Part shown: positions 16,779 to 25,011 of the stretch, piece by piece
Numbering within the stretch: position 1 is the stretch's first letter
Layout of the letters: each line of letters begins with the position of its first letter
Virus record (IMG/VR): IMGVR_UViG_3300024301_000048
Span: 1-34,067 of that record
Direction: 5' to 3' (one strand)
DNA from: a virus
Length of the DNA: 34,067 nt
The notes under the pieces: generated by a model
Seen by the model: the letters and a program-made list of their open reading frames with translations, nothing else
What the model was told of the DNA's origin: nothing
Database searches by the model: none
Program-made: the position numbers and the translations under genes

Positions 16779-17339
16779 ATGAAAGAAAATCAAGAGTTTA
16801 CTACAAAATTTACTTTTCACTTGATTTACTATGATGGTTCAACAGCACAAGAGATGTCTATGTTGAATTTTTTTGCCACACCTAAAGAATTTGGCAATCC
16901 TGATTTAGCGGTTGAAAATTCAGTAGAGATTGTTCACACCTTTCAACAGATTACTGGTTTATTCCATGATTATATGAGAGGTATTACAGAGGATTATCTT
17001 TACAAAAATTATGAGAATGGAATTTCGCCGTCCAACAACCAAAACCCAAATTCACGTTACATCTTTAAATTAGTTGACCATTCAGCATCAGTGAGAAATC
17101 AAGGTAAACTAACGGATGAAAAAGAAGTAAGGGTAATCTATCAGCAAGAAATTAATGCTAATGATTTCTACGCTGTTCCTCAACTATCTATTCTCCCTAT
17201 TTGGAAAGATGGTCCTAATTTTAAAGGTATTAGAAGTTTGTTGAAAGACTTGTTATCTTTGAATTATTACACAAACAGATTTTTCACTCCTTTCACTGGT
17301 GTTAAAAACACTTTCTGTGTAAATAGTTATCAACTCTAA
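16779..17339 (+). CDS. Replication-operon protein, function unknown
   Basis: A 186-residue protein that I do not recognise. It has no nucleotide-binding or zinc motif. Visible parts are a beta-type start (FTFHLIYYDGSTAQEMSM), a helical segment with VEIVHTFQQITGLFHDYMRG, an N-rich linker (SPSNNQNPNSRY) and a C-terminus with SLLKDLLSLNYYTNRFFTPF. It starts three bases after the exonuclease stop and ends 47 bases before the helicase. In T4 the helicase loader gp59 acts with gp41 and gp32, so a loader or mediator role is a reasonable guess from position alone. Confidence 0.6.
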   Translation: MKENQEFTTKFTFHLIYYDGSTAQEMSMLNFFATPKEFGNPDLAVENSVEIVHTFQQITGLFHDYMRGITEDYLYKNYENGISPSNNQNPNSRYIFKLVDHSASVRNQGKLTDEKEVRVIYQQEINANDFYAVPQLSILPIWKDGPNFKGIRSLLKDLLSLNYYTNRFFTPFTGVKNTFCVNSYQL

Positions 17340-17386
17340 TTTTATTATTCAATTGTTATTTTTTTATTTTACAAAAGAAATTTATT

Positions 17387-18772
17387 ATGGATACAATGAA
17401 TGAAAACCTTTCATTTTTCGGTGAACGGTTTGAGATTAAGTTTTGGAATCAGGTGATTGGACGGCGAATCCTTAAAGGAAAGGAAATTTACAGAGATGTT
17501 GATTTTGGTCTTACAATTTTACCTATTCTAAAAAGCAATCACTTCTTTCTTCCATCTTCAAAGTTTCTTTTATCTATCGTGAAGGAATATTACGAAAAAT
17601 ACCGTAGTATTCCTTTCTACGATACGATTAGGGAAATATACTCCTCACAGAGTAAAGAAGATAAAGAAATCTTTTTTCAGTTCTTAGATGATATTGAAAA
17701 CGTAGTTATTGAAAACGTAGATCATATCAGGAACAACGCTAAAAACTTTGTTCAACAACAAAACTTCTTCACATCAGTAGATTCTATTAGAAAAGGATTG
17801 AAGGAGAATAAAATCAAATCCTTTGAAGATGCAGTTGATAAAGTGAGAAAATCTATTGAGATTAATGACTTAGAAAAAAGACCGTTAATCTTCGATAGCG
17901 AAACATTTAAAACAGTTGATGATATGAACCGAATTCCTATCTCAACTGGCCTAGGGGTGTCTTTCGATAGTGCTTTAAGCGGTGGGCCTTCAAGAGGTGA
18001 CTTATGCGTTCTAGGGGCTGGTTACGGCGTTGGTAAGACCACTTTCTCTGTTGTTACTTCTAGTGCAGCATTCAATCAAGGTAAGACAGTATTGTACGTT
18101 TATTTTGAAGGTGCTCAAGATCAATTGATTTCTAAATTCCAAGCACATTGGACTGGATTGGAAATCAATGAAACTAGAAAAAATAAAAACAAAGAACTTG
18201 TAGAATTAGAATGCAAAAAATATCTGAAGAAAGGGGAGAAAGCAGGTGGTAGATTAATTGTTAAAAAGTTTGATGCTATTAATACAAAATGGAGTGATAT
18301 TGAACAAACAATGTTTTACATCGAGAAAGTATTAGGGCATAAATTGGATTTGATTATTATTGACTATTTAGATTGTATTAAAAGTGAAAAGGATTATGGT
18401 GAAAGAGATTTTATGGCTGGTCCAGAGGTTTTAAGACAAATAGAACATTCAATAAGCGAGGAAAAATTCAATTGTGCTGCATGGGTTTTGATTCAAGGTA
18501 AAAAGGATTCACATGGTATGAAAGATGTCTTACCGACGATGCTAGGTGGCTCCGTTGACCTTTTAAAGATAGCTCACGTATTGATTACTGTTGGTAAAGA
18601 TGAAGAGCAAGAAATATCAGCATTAGCCAATGTAAACTTTTGGAAAAATCGTTTAGGTCAGGGTCGATTGAAATTTGAAAATTGCATATTTAATAATGCT
18701 AAGGTCAAAATTAAAATAGAAGACTTTAATATAACAAGTTCATTAGAAGCTAACAAAAAAAATAAAAATTAA
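17387..18772 (+). CDS. Replicative DNA helicase, DnaB/gp41-like
   Basis: A 461-residue hexameric-type helicase close in length to T4 gp41 (475). The N-terminal domain (residues about 1-170) is helical. The RecA-like ATPase core starts with STGLGVSFDSALSGGPSRGD, has Walker A GAGYGVGKTT (K217), the YFEGAQDQL segment with the catalytic-type glutamate after strand 2, and Walker B LIIIDYLD (D326). WVLIQGKK then corresponds to the sensor/DNA loop region, and the last strand region contains NFWKNRLGQGRLKF with an arginine-finger-like R. It would unwind the fork with the polymerase encoded at 25425-29513; a primase is not in this window. Confidence 0.85.
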   Translation: MDTMNENLSFFGERFEIKFWNQVIGRRILKGKEIYRDVDFGLTILPILKSNHFFLPSSKFLLSIVKEYYEKYRSIPFYDTIREIYSSQSKEDKEIFFQFLDDIENVVIENVDHIRNNAKNFVQQQNFFTSVDSIRKGLKENKIKSFEDAVDKVRKSIEINDLEKRPLIFDSETFKTVDDMNRIPISTGLGVSFDSALSGGPSRGDLCVLGAGYGVGKTTFSVVTSSAAFNQGKTVLYVYFEGAQDQLISKFQAHWTGLEINETRKNKNKELVELECKKYLKKGEKAGGRLIVKKFDAINTKWSDIEQTMFYIEKVLGHKLDLIIIDYLDCIKSEKDYGERDFMAGPEVLRQIEHSISEEKFNCAAWVLIQGKKDSHGMKDVLPTMLGGSVDLLKIAHVLITVGKDEEQEISALANVNFWKNRLGQGRLKFENCIFNNAKVKIKIEDFNITSSLEANKKNKN

Positions 18773-18781
18773 ATACATACT

Positions 18782-19780
18782 ATGAGTAAACTATTCACAG
18801 AAAGAGTTCCTTATAAGCCATTCGAATATCCAGAATATTATAATGAAGGTTGGCTAAAACAAATGCAAGCCTTTTGGTTACATACTGAAATTCCAATGCA
18901 AAGTGATATAAAAGATTGGAACGAGAAATTAAAAAGCCATGAGAAGCATTTGGTAGGAAATATTCTTTTAGGTTTCGCTCAAACTGAATGTGCCGTATCT
19001 GATTATTGGACTGGAATGGTAACAAAATGGTTTCCAAAACATGAAATTAGGCAGATGGCTATGGCTTTTGGTTCACAGGAAACTATTCACGCCGTTGCTT
19101 ATTCATATCTAAATGAAACTTTAGGTCTTGAAGATTTTGAAGCTTTTTTACACGAGCCTGCTACAAAAGCCAGATTTGAAATGTTAACAGAAGTTAGTGC
19201 TGATTATTCACCTAATGATATAATTAATAATCCACAAGCAAGAGTTGAAGTTGGGCGTAGCTTAGCCATTTTCTCTGCTTTTGCTGAAGGTGTTGCTTTA
19301 TATTCTTCATTTGCAGTTCTATATTCATTCCAAATGAGAAATATGTTAAAAGGTATCGGGCAGCAAATGAAATGGAGTGTTCGTGATGAATCTTTGCATT
19401 CAAAAATGGGGTGCCAATTGTTTAAACATATGTGTGAAGAATTTCCCGAATTGAAAGATGCAGCTCAACAATCTATTTTTGAAGCCGCTGATTTAATTAT
19501 TAAATTGGAACATAGTTTTATTGATAAAATGTTTGAGCAAGGGGATTTAGATAATTTGAAAAAGGAAGATCTAAAACATTTTATTATTAAAAGAACAAAT
19601 GAAAAATTGATTGAATTAGGATATAAAGCACAATTCCAATATAACGAAGAAAAGGCATCAGAATTAGATTGGTTTTATCATCTCACTGGTGGATTGACCC
19701 ACACTGATTTCTTTGCTGTAAGACCTACTGATTATAGTAAGGCAAATGAAGGTGAAGATTGGGATAGTGGATTATGGTAA
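18782..19780 (+). CDS. nrdB: Ribonucleotide reductase small (radical) subunit
   Basis: A 332-residue class I R2 protein. By alignment with E. coli NrdB the metal ligands are E69, E100, H103, E169, E203 and H206, with spacing E100-x2-H103 and E203-x2-H206 (RDESLH) exactly as in the family. The radical tyrosine position is Y107, four residues after H103 as in E. coli Y122. The first ligand is glutamate instead of the E. coli aspartate 84, a substitution known from class Ic proteins, yet the tyrosine is retained. The gene sits nine bases after the helicase and 63 bases before nrdA, so the phage makes dNTPs alongside its replisome. Confidence 0.92.
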   Translation: MSKLFTERVPYKPFEYPEYYNEGWLKQMQAFWLHTEIPMQSDIKDWNEKLKSHEKHLVGNILLGFAQTECAVSDYWTGMVTKWFPKHEIRQMAMAFGSQETIHAVAYSYLNETLGLEDFEAFLHEPATKARFEMLTEVSADYSPNDIINNPQARVEVGRSLAIFSAFAEGVALYSSFAVLYSFQMRNMLKGIGQQMKWSVRDESLHSKMGCQLFKHMCEEFPELKDAAQQSIFEAADLIIKLEHSFIDKMFEQGDLDNLKKEDLKHFIIKRTNEKLIELGYKAQFQYNEEKASELDWFYHLTGGLTHTDFFAVRPTDYSKANEGEDWDSGLW

Positions 19781-19843
19781 TAAATTTTTTTCATCGTTAA
19801 TTTTTAACTGTACTAATTATTTTTACTAAAAATATATTTTAAT

Positions 19844-21625
19844 ATGATAAATCATGGAGCAGAGTTCGGTTGGGAAGTTGGAGTTGACTTCCCTGAATGG
19901 GGTAATACCGAAGTCTATGTAAAAACCATTTCTAAAGAATACCTTCTACAAGGTGAAAAACCAAAAGACGCTTATTGGCGCGTATCTACAACTGTTGCCA
20001 AACGTTTGAACAAACCACATTTAGCAACTAAATTCTTCGATTATATTTGGAGAGGTTGGTTAAATCTTGCAACACCTGTATTAGCGAATACTGGTACAGA
20101 TAGAGGTTTACCTATCAGTTGTTTTGGTATTGATGTAGGCGATAGTATCTACGAGATAGGTTCAAAGAACCTTGAATTAATGATGCTAGCTAAACATGGT
20201 GGGGGTGTAGGTATTGGTATCAATATGATTAGACCTGCTGGTGCTAAAATTACCAACAATGGCACTTCAGATGGTGTTGTACCATTTTGTAAGATTTATG
20301 ATTCTACTATTTTAGCTACGAATCAAGGTGCTGTTAGAAGAGGCGCTGCTTCTGTTAACATCAAAATTGATCATCCTGATTTTGAAGAATGGTTAGAAAT
20401 CAGAGAACCAAAGGGAGATGTTAATAGACAGTCTTTGAATTTACATCAATGCGCCGTCATTAGCGACAGCTTTATGCGTAAATTAGAAGAAGGTGACGTA
20501 GAGGCAAGAAGGAAGTGGGGTAAATTGTTACAAAAGAGAAAAGCAACAGGTGAGCCTTATATTATGTTTAAGGGTAATGTTAATAAAAGTAATCCTGAAA
20601 TGTATAAAAAGAATGGGTTGAAGGTACACATGACAAATATTTGTTCAGAGATTGCTTTACATACCGATGAACAACATTCTTTTGTGTGTTGCCTAAGTTC
20701 TCTTAATTTGGCAAAATATGATGAATGGAAAGACACTGATTTGATTTATACTGCTACTTGGTTCTTGGACGGCGTACTGGAAGAGTTTATCCAGAAAGCT
20801 AAGAATATGAAAGGCCTTGAAAATGCTGTTAGATCAGCCGAGAAGGGCCGCGCCATCGGCGTTGGTACGTTAGGATGGGCGACCTACCTTCAACAAAGAG
20901 GTATCCCCTTTGAGGGGTTGAGAGCACAATTTGAAACCCGTAAAATCTTTTCTCAAATTAAAATTGAATCAGAAAAGGCAAGTAGAGATTTAGCAACAGA
21001 ATATGGAGAACCATTGTGGTGTAAAGAGAGTGGTTATAGAAATACCCATCTTAGAGCTATTGCACCAACAGTTTCTAATTCTAAGCTAAGTGGAAATGTT
21101 AGTGCTGGAATTGAACCGTGGGCTTCTAATTTGTTTACCGAACAATCCTTAAAAGGAACGTTTATTAGAAAGAACAATGAATTAGAAAAGGTTTTGGATC
21201 ATATTGGTTATAACACTAAACAAGTTTGGGACCAAATATTACAAGATGCTGGTTCAGTTCAGGGATTAGATTTCTTAGATGAATGGTGTTATCTCGATGG
21301 CAAATTAACAAAGGTTTCTGAAATTTCTAAGGAGGATTTTGAAACAAAAGCATATACAGTTAAAGATGTGTTTAAAACTTTCAAAGAAATTAATCAATTG
21401 GACTTAGTTAAACAAGCTGGAGTAAGACAACAATATATAGATCAAGCGGTGTCATTGAATTTAGCATTTCCTGCACAAGCGGATCCAAAATTCATTAACG
21501 CCGTCCACCTAGAAGCTTGGAGGCAAGGTGTAAAAACTCTTTATTACATGAGAACAGAATCAGTATTAAGAGGAGATATAGCAGCCAAAGCAACTGATCT
21601 ATCTTGCTTGTCTTGTGACGGATAA
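19844..21625 (+). CDS. nrdA: Ribonucleotide reductase large (catalytic) subunit, short form
   Basis: A 593-residue class I alpha subunit, shorter than E. coli NrdA (761). Catalytic residues are present: C93 (SCFG) and C282 (CCLSSLN) as the redox pair, N265-C267-E269 (NICSE) at the active site, Y567-Y568 (LYYMRTES) for radical transfer and a C-terminal CLSC pair (588, 591) for re-reduction. Because C93 corresponds to E. coli C225, about 130 residues are absent from the N-terminus, which removes the ATP-cone that mediates dATP inhibition. No start further upstream is possible within the short gap after nrdB. The enzyme should therefore be insensitive to overall dATP feedback through a cone. Confidence 0.92.
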   Translation: MINHGAEFGWEVGVDFPEWGNTEVYVKTISKEYLLQGEKPKDAYWRVSTTVAKRLNKPHLATKFFDYIWRGWLNLATPVLANTGTDRGLPISCFGIDVGDSIYEIGSKNLELMMLAKHGGGVGIGINMIRPAGAKITNNGTSDGVVPFCKIYDSTILATNQGAVRRGAASVNIKIDHPDFEEWLEIREPKGDVNRQSLNLHQCAVISDSFMRKLEEGDVEARRKWGKLLQKRKATGEPYIMFKGNVNKSNPEMYKKNGLKVHMTNICSEIALHTDEQHSFVCCLSSLNLAKYDEWKDTDLIYTATWFLDGVLEEFIQKAKNMKGLENAVRSAEKGRAIGVGTLGWATYLQQRGIPFEGLRAQFETRKIFSQIKIESEKASRDLATEYGEPLWCKESGYRNTHLRAIAPTVSNSKLSGNVSAGIEPWASNLFTEQSLKGTFIRKNNELEKVLDHIGYNTKQVWDQILQDAGSVQGLDFLDEWCYLDGKLTKVSEISKEDFETKAYTVKDVFKTFKEINQLDLVKQAGVRQQYIDQAVSLNLAFPAQADPKFINAVHLEAWRQGVKTLYYMRTESVLRGDIAAKATDLSCLSCDG

Positions 21626-21687
21626 AAAAAATAGTAATGCTGTTTTCCTAACTTAATATTTATATTTATATAAAATGGGAAGTACAT

Positions 21688-22062
21688 ATGAGCAACTATG
21701 TATTGTCAATTAAGACAAAGGAGGGCAGTTTTTACGGTGGATCAATAAAAGCAGCTAGCGTCGATGATGCGGACGAGGCTGCTTTTTCTATTTACACCAA
21801 TTTACAACAGGAAGGCTTTAATAGCATTCAAGACATTGAAGCCATAGATTACTTCAATCTAAATGGTAGCTTACCTATTCCTGATAATATCGAACTATTT
21901 TATTATGTTACTTATCACAGATTAAATATAGATGAAAATGTAGAACCTATATTAATTGAAAGACTGATAAAATATTTTGAAACAAGAGAAGAATATGAAA
22001 AATGTTCTTTTTTGTTAAAAATGAAAAACACTAGAATTTTAGAACCAATGTTATATGATTGA
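21688..22062 (+). CDS. Small protein with UVR-like C-terminal helices, unknown function
   Basis: A 124-residue protein of unknown function that starts 62 bases after nrdA and overlaps the Nudix gene by eight bases, so they are probably co-translated. The first half is alpha/beta (YVLSIKTKEGSFYGGSIKAA, then DDADEAAFSIYTNLQQEGF). The C-terminal segment LIERLIKYFETREEYEKCSF resembles the helical hairpin of UVR-type interaction motifs, but the resemblance is weak. Nothing shows a catalytic site. Confidence 0.55.
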   Translation: MSNYVLSIKTKEGSFYGGSIKAASVDDADEAAFSIYTNLQQEGFNSIQDIEAIDYFNLNGSLPIPDNIELFYYVTYHRLNIDENVEPILIERLIKYFETREEYEKCSFLLKMKNTRILEPMLYD

Positions 22063-22516
22063 AAAAATAAAAATCGAAAATAAAAAATATGCTGCTGGAG
22101 TTCTACCTGTGTGTTTGAGCACAGGTAGAATTCTTTTGGGTAAAAGAGGACCTAAATTAGAGAAGGAGCCTAATAAATGGTGCGACTTTGGAGGTAAGGC
22201 TAATAACTATGAAACACCTTATGAAACTGCTATAAGAGAATTCTACGAAGAAACAGGTAAGATTGTACCAATAAAAATAATCCCTTCATTTGTTAATACA
22301 ACAGGTGAAATGGATTACTACAATTTTATAGGAATTGTTTATGAAGAATTTATCCCACTTGTTAATGTTCAAACGGTAGATTATGAAATAGAAGTTTCAG
22401 ATTATAAATGGATGACTGTTGAAGAGTTTTTTAAATTCCCTTCATCAAAATTACATTGGGGCTTGGATCTATTAAGAAAGAAAGCAAAAGAACAGATTAA
22501 AGGTCTTTTTAATTAA
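22055..22516 (+). CDS. Nudix hydrolase
   Basis: A 153-residue Nudix pyrophosphohydrolase with a perfect signature: G47, E53, then R61-E62-F-Y-E65-E66-T-G68 (GX5EX7REUXEEXGU). It is preceded by the usual strand GRILLGKRGP and WCDFGG loop. Nudix enzymes cleave nucleoside diphosphate-linked compounds; substrates in phages include oxidised dNTPs, dinucleoside polyphosphates and RNA caps, and the sequence does not decide between them. Position after nrdA favours nucleotide pool cleaning. It overlaps the preceding gene by eight bases and converges with the minus-strand gene ending at 22509, with an eight-base overlap of tails. Confidence 0.9.
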   Translation: MIEKIKIENKKYAAGVLPVCLSTGRILLGKRGPKLEKEPNKWCDFGGKANNYETPYETAIREFYEETGKIVPIKIIPSFVNTTGEMDYYNFIGIVYEEFIPLVNVQTVDYEIEVSDYKWMTVEEFFKFPSSKLHWGLDLLRKKAKEQIKGLFN

Positions 22517-23141
22517 AAAAACCGTCTTCATAGTGTTTCTTGAAGATTTGTTTTAATTTAAAGATTTTAGATTCCATTTCTAATCTTAATATAACATCAT
22601 CTTCAAGATTATTTTTTTGAGTGGTTGATATTTGTATATAGAAAATAAATTCTTTTGTTTGATGTAAAGTGAATATTTTGGAATATTTTAATCCTTCTGA
22701 TAAATATATTTTTTTCAATAAACCATCTTCCATAGTTGATACATTAAAATTCATCATTTTATTTTGCATCAAAGTTAAAAGAATAGTGATATAATTAGAA
22801 TCTGGGATTATATTTTCATAGAGCTTTAAAGAAGATATTTCAGGCTCTTCTTTGTGTGCTTCAAATATACATTTAAGATAATAATCTTTTCCAACTCTGG
22901 GTACAGAACCACCATTGCCGCCTCTAAATATTAAAACGTTATCTATAATGGGGTTTTCTGATAGTTGTGTTATAATATCTATTACTTCTTTTGTATCATT
23001 AAAAAAGTCTTCTGCTTTTGCTTTATTTAATGTTTTTAAGTAATATTCCACTATTTTAACACCTGCGCCGCCAGAAAAAAGCGCGGAGAATATAATCATA
23101 AGATTATCAATAACATAATTAGCCATATATAAATCAGACAT
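22509..23141 (-). CDS. Unknown protein with hydrophobic N-terminus
   Basis: A protein of about 210 residues on the minus strand, convergent with the Nudix gene. The frame is open to 23231, but the longest version would overlap the divergent gp25 gene by about 50 bases, so I favour ATG 23141 (MSDLYMANY); ATG 23126 is also possible. A hydrophobic segment (NLMIIFSALFSGGAGVKIVEYY) lies near the N-terminus and could be one membrane helix. The rest is soluble, with LIFRGGNGGSVPRVGKDYY, then FIFYIQISTTQ, which looks like the strands of a small sensor-like alpha/beta domain, and a C-terminal lysine-rich helix. No family is recognised. Confidence 0.6.
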   Translation of the reverse strand: MSDLYMANYVIDNLMIIFSALFSGGAGVKIVEYYLKTLNKAKAEDFFNDTKEVIDIITQLSENPIIDNVLIFRGGNGGSVPRVGKDYYLKCIFEAHKEEPEISSLKLYENIIPDSNYITILLTLMQNKMMNFNVSTMEDGLLKKIYLSEGLKYSKIFTLHQTKEFIFYIQISTTQKNNLEDDVILRLEMESKIFKLKQIFKKHYEDGFFN

Positions 23142-23158
23142 TGGACTTATATATATAT

Positions 23159-23166
23159 TATAAAAA
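23159..23166 (+). promoter_or_regulatory. Possible late promoter before gp25-like gene
   Basis: TATAAAAA lies 15 bases before the ATG at 23182 in a divergent, alternating T/A region that must also serve the minus-strand gene starting near 23141. One mismatch to the T4 late box; weak evidence. Confidence 0.3.
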
Positions 23167-23181
23167 TCAAAAAAAATAAAA

Positions 23182-23559
23182 ATGAGCGTAACTAAATTCT
23201 TGGGAATCAGATTCCCTTTTAAAAATAGCAATAATGGCTTTTATTTTGACTTGACAAAGTCAACAAAGGAACAAGTTAAATCAAATTTAATACATCTTTT
23301 ATTAACAAAAAAAGGTAACAGATTATATAAACCTGATTTCGGATGTAACCTCGTAGAATATTTGTTTGAACCAGCCGATACTCAAACAATTGATATGATA
23401 AAATCAGAAATAATAGGTACAGTGCAATCCAATATGCAAGGTATTAACATAGACTCGGTTAATGTTGAATATCAGGATCACACTGTATCATTAGATGTTT
23501 TATATAGTTATAACAATGGCGCTTTTTTAGTTAAAGATATTTTGAATCTTAAGCTTTAA
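23182..23559 (+). CDS. Baseplate wedge protein, gp25-like
   Basis: A 125-residue protein of the gp25/GpW family, a conserved component of contractile tail baseplates that links the inner wedge to the sheath. Typical features are the N-terminal FPF...F.FDLTKS segment, then VKSNLIHLLLTKKGNRLYKP, DFGC.L.EYLFEP and a C-terminal strand-rich half ending KDILNLKL. Length fits T4 gp25 (132). It is separated from the main tail cluster and flanked by two minus-strand genes, converging with the M15 peptidase gene through a four-base tail overlap. Confidence 0.85.
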   Translation: MSVTKFLGIRFPFKNSNNGFYFDLTKSTKEQVKSNLIHLLLTKKGNRLYKPDFGCNLVEYLFEPADTQTIDMIKSEIIGTVQSNMQGINIDSVNVEYQDHTVSLDVLYSYNNGAFLVKDILNLKL

Positions 23560-24071
23560 ATATCTCCAGCATCGGATAAATGCAACCCCAAGCCTCTTGT
23601 TGTAGCTACTCCAATTCTCAAAAATTGCATTTTGGTACCATGTCCTATATGAACCCATTTAGGTTCTTTACTTGTACCGTATTCCCATATTAGCTGTTGA
23701 TATTTCATATTACTCCTAACCCAATTCAATATATCTGCATTTTTAACGCCATTTTTACCTCTAACATCAATAGCTAATGCGAATACATGTTGGGAAGTTG
23801 ATGATCCACGAACAGCAGTGTTTAGCCTTGGAGATCTATAGCCAGAATTTAAACTGATATTACCGTTAAACCTGTCATAGATTGCATCATACATTGCCGC
23901 TATTTTCTTAGCGTTTTCAAGTAGGCTTTCAGGAAGCCTATTATCTATTTTACGTGCTGTTGCTGTTTCGGATTTAATAAAGTCTTTTACTTTCAGATAT
24001 TTCGATAATTGCACTTCATTATCCACAAATTTAATACTTCTTTCTAAGTATTCTGGTGTAGGTTTTCTCAT
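23556..24071 (-). CDS. M15-type peptidase, endolysin candidate
   Basis: A 171-residue zinc peptidase of the M15 (D-Ala-D-Ala carboxypeptidase/L-Ala-D-Glu endopeptidase) fold. Visible motifs are NSGYRSPRLNTAV, then SQHVFALAID with ligands H95 and D102 (the SxHxxgxAxD motif), and WVHIGH with H141 or H144 as third ligand. It has no signal peptide or membrane segment, so as an endolysin it would need a holin; none was recognised in the window. It could also be virion-borne. The C-terminal 25 residues extend past the catalytic core without a recognisable binding domain. Confidence 0.82.
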   Translation of the reverse strand: MRKPTPEYLERSIKFVDNEVQLSKYLKVKDFIKSETATARKIDNRLPESLLENAKKIAAMYDAIYDRFNGNISLNSGYRSPRLNTAVRGSSTSQHVFALAIDVRGKNGVKNADILNWVRSNMKYQQLIWEYGTSKEPKWVHIGHGTKMQFLRIGVATTRGLGLHLSDAGDI

Positions 24072-24105
24072 ATAAACGATATTTATTTAGAAATATAAGA
24101 AAATT

Positions 24106-24282
24106 ATGGCAAAAATTTTAAAAATGAATTTGAAGGAGTTTGAAGATATTATGTCTGAATACGATAAATCAGTAATGAATAAAATGATTGAGAAATACGG
24201 TAAGAAAAGAGCTAAAGCAGTTTACTATGCTACTGCAAATAAGCAAGGGCGTGATCCAGAAACATTTGAATTAAAAGACTAA
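24106..24282 (+). CDS. Small conserved-looking phage protein, 58 aa
   Basis: An ATG at 24106 opens a 58-codon frame filling the gap between two minus-strand genes; it ends with a four-base tail overlap with the metallophosphatase gene. The N-terminal half is helical (LKEFEDIMSEY), and the C-terminal part, EKYGKKRAKAVYYATANKQG followed by RDPETFE, is a segment I have the impression is common in phage proteins, often at the end of larger virion proteins. The gene is too small for the usual length cut-off but its codon use matches the neighbours. Function unknown. Confidence 0.65.
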   Translation: MAKILKMNLKEFEDIMSEYDKSVMNKMIEKYGKKRAKAVYYATANKQGRDPETFELKD

Positions 24283-24974
24283 AGCTTATAAAGTTTTTTT
24301 AATAAATCACTTTGATAATATTCTTGGTTGTTTAAATCCATCAAGGTCAATCTTCCTACATTTCCCGAACCTGTATCAATGTTAATAACATTTGATAATA
24401 TCTCTGGTTTATGGGATGTTGTAGGCGTATGCCCTATAATTACTTTTTCAAATGTGAAATTCATATTGTTAAAATTATATTTCAATTTTTTATTTTGACT
24501 ATCTGCAACCAAAGCTTTTTGCCAAAGGGATCTATTAATAGTAAAATTAATTTCTTTTTGGGAGGTTACTGATTTACGGGTATCAAAGCCTGCGTGGCAT
24601 AAGAAGTATTGATTGTAGTTATACCAGTACTTTACTTTTTTAAAGTAATCACTTAGGAGTATTAAATAATCTTCGTGTTTAGTTAAGTTCTCTATTGTTA
24701 TAGATCCACCTGATTTAAGCCAAGACTTATTAATTTTACCAGTTATAATCCATTGTTTTACCCATAAATCATGGTTTCCCATACATGGATAGAGATGATT
24801 TATTTTTGATAATTCCTTTAAGCATTCGTAGCTATCTTTAGCTGTACCTTCAAATATATCCCCTATAAAATATAGAGCATCGTTCTTAGGATTAAAATTC
24901 ACTTTCTCAAACAGTTGCATAAGACCTTTATAGTTATTATGCAAATCTCCCAATACATAAGTCTTTTGCAACAA
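24279..24974 (-). CDS. Calcineurin-like metallophosphatase
   Basis: A 231-residue phosphoesterase of the lambda-phosphatase/PrpE type. Metal-binding motifs appear in order: GDLHNNY (D10, H12), GDIFEG (D39), GNHD (N67-H68-D69), CHAG (H127) and GHTPT (H182), followed by NIDTG. Members act on phosphoproteins, cyclic nucleotides or dinucleoside tetraphosphates; the substrate here is not determined. The start codon must be TTG at 24974, because no ATG lies between the upstream in-frame stop and the GDLHNN motif at residue 9. An inverted TATAAATA box (25001-25008) lies upstream. Confidence 0.88.
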   Translation of the reverse strand: MLQKTYVLGDLHNNYKGLMQLFEKVNFNPKNDALYFIGDIFEGTAKDSYECLKELSKINHLYPCMGNHDLWVKQWIITGKINKSWLKSGGSITIENLTKHEDYLILLSDYFKKVKYWYNYNQYFLCHAGFDTRKSVTSQKEINFTINRSLWQKALVADSQNKKLKYNFNNMNFTFEKVIIGHTPTTSHKPEILSNVINIDTGSGNVGRLTLMDLNNQEYYQSDLLKKLYKL

Positions 24975-24992
24975 TTGATTAAAAATTTATAA

Positions 24993-25008
24993 TATAAATA
25001 TATTTATA
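24993..25008. promoter_or_regulatory. Divergent T4-late-like promoter pair
   Basis: The 16-base perfect palindrome TATAAATATATTTATA consists of TATAAATA on the plus strand (24993-25000, reading toward the ATG at 25012) and TATAAATA on the minus strand (25001-25008, reading toward the TTG at 24974). TATAAATA is the exact T4 late promoter box read by gp55. A second such pair lies at 31588-31604. Confidence 0.5.
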
Positions 25009-25011
25009 GTT

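Noticed and set aside
23142-23231. Longer N-terminus for the minus-strand unknown gene
   Set aside because: It would read through the divergent leader and about 50 bases of the gp25-like gene; the added sequence is low-complexity I/F/Y from the A/T-rich leader.
23556-24282. Four-base overlaps of convergent stop codons (23556-23559, 24279-24282) as regulatory sites
   Set aside because: TTAA and CTAA readily serve as stops on both strands; compact convergent genes explain them.
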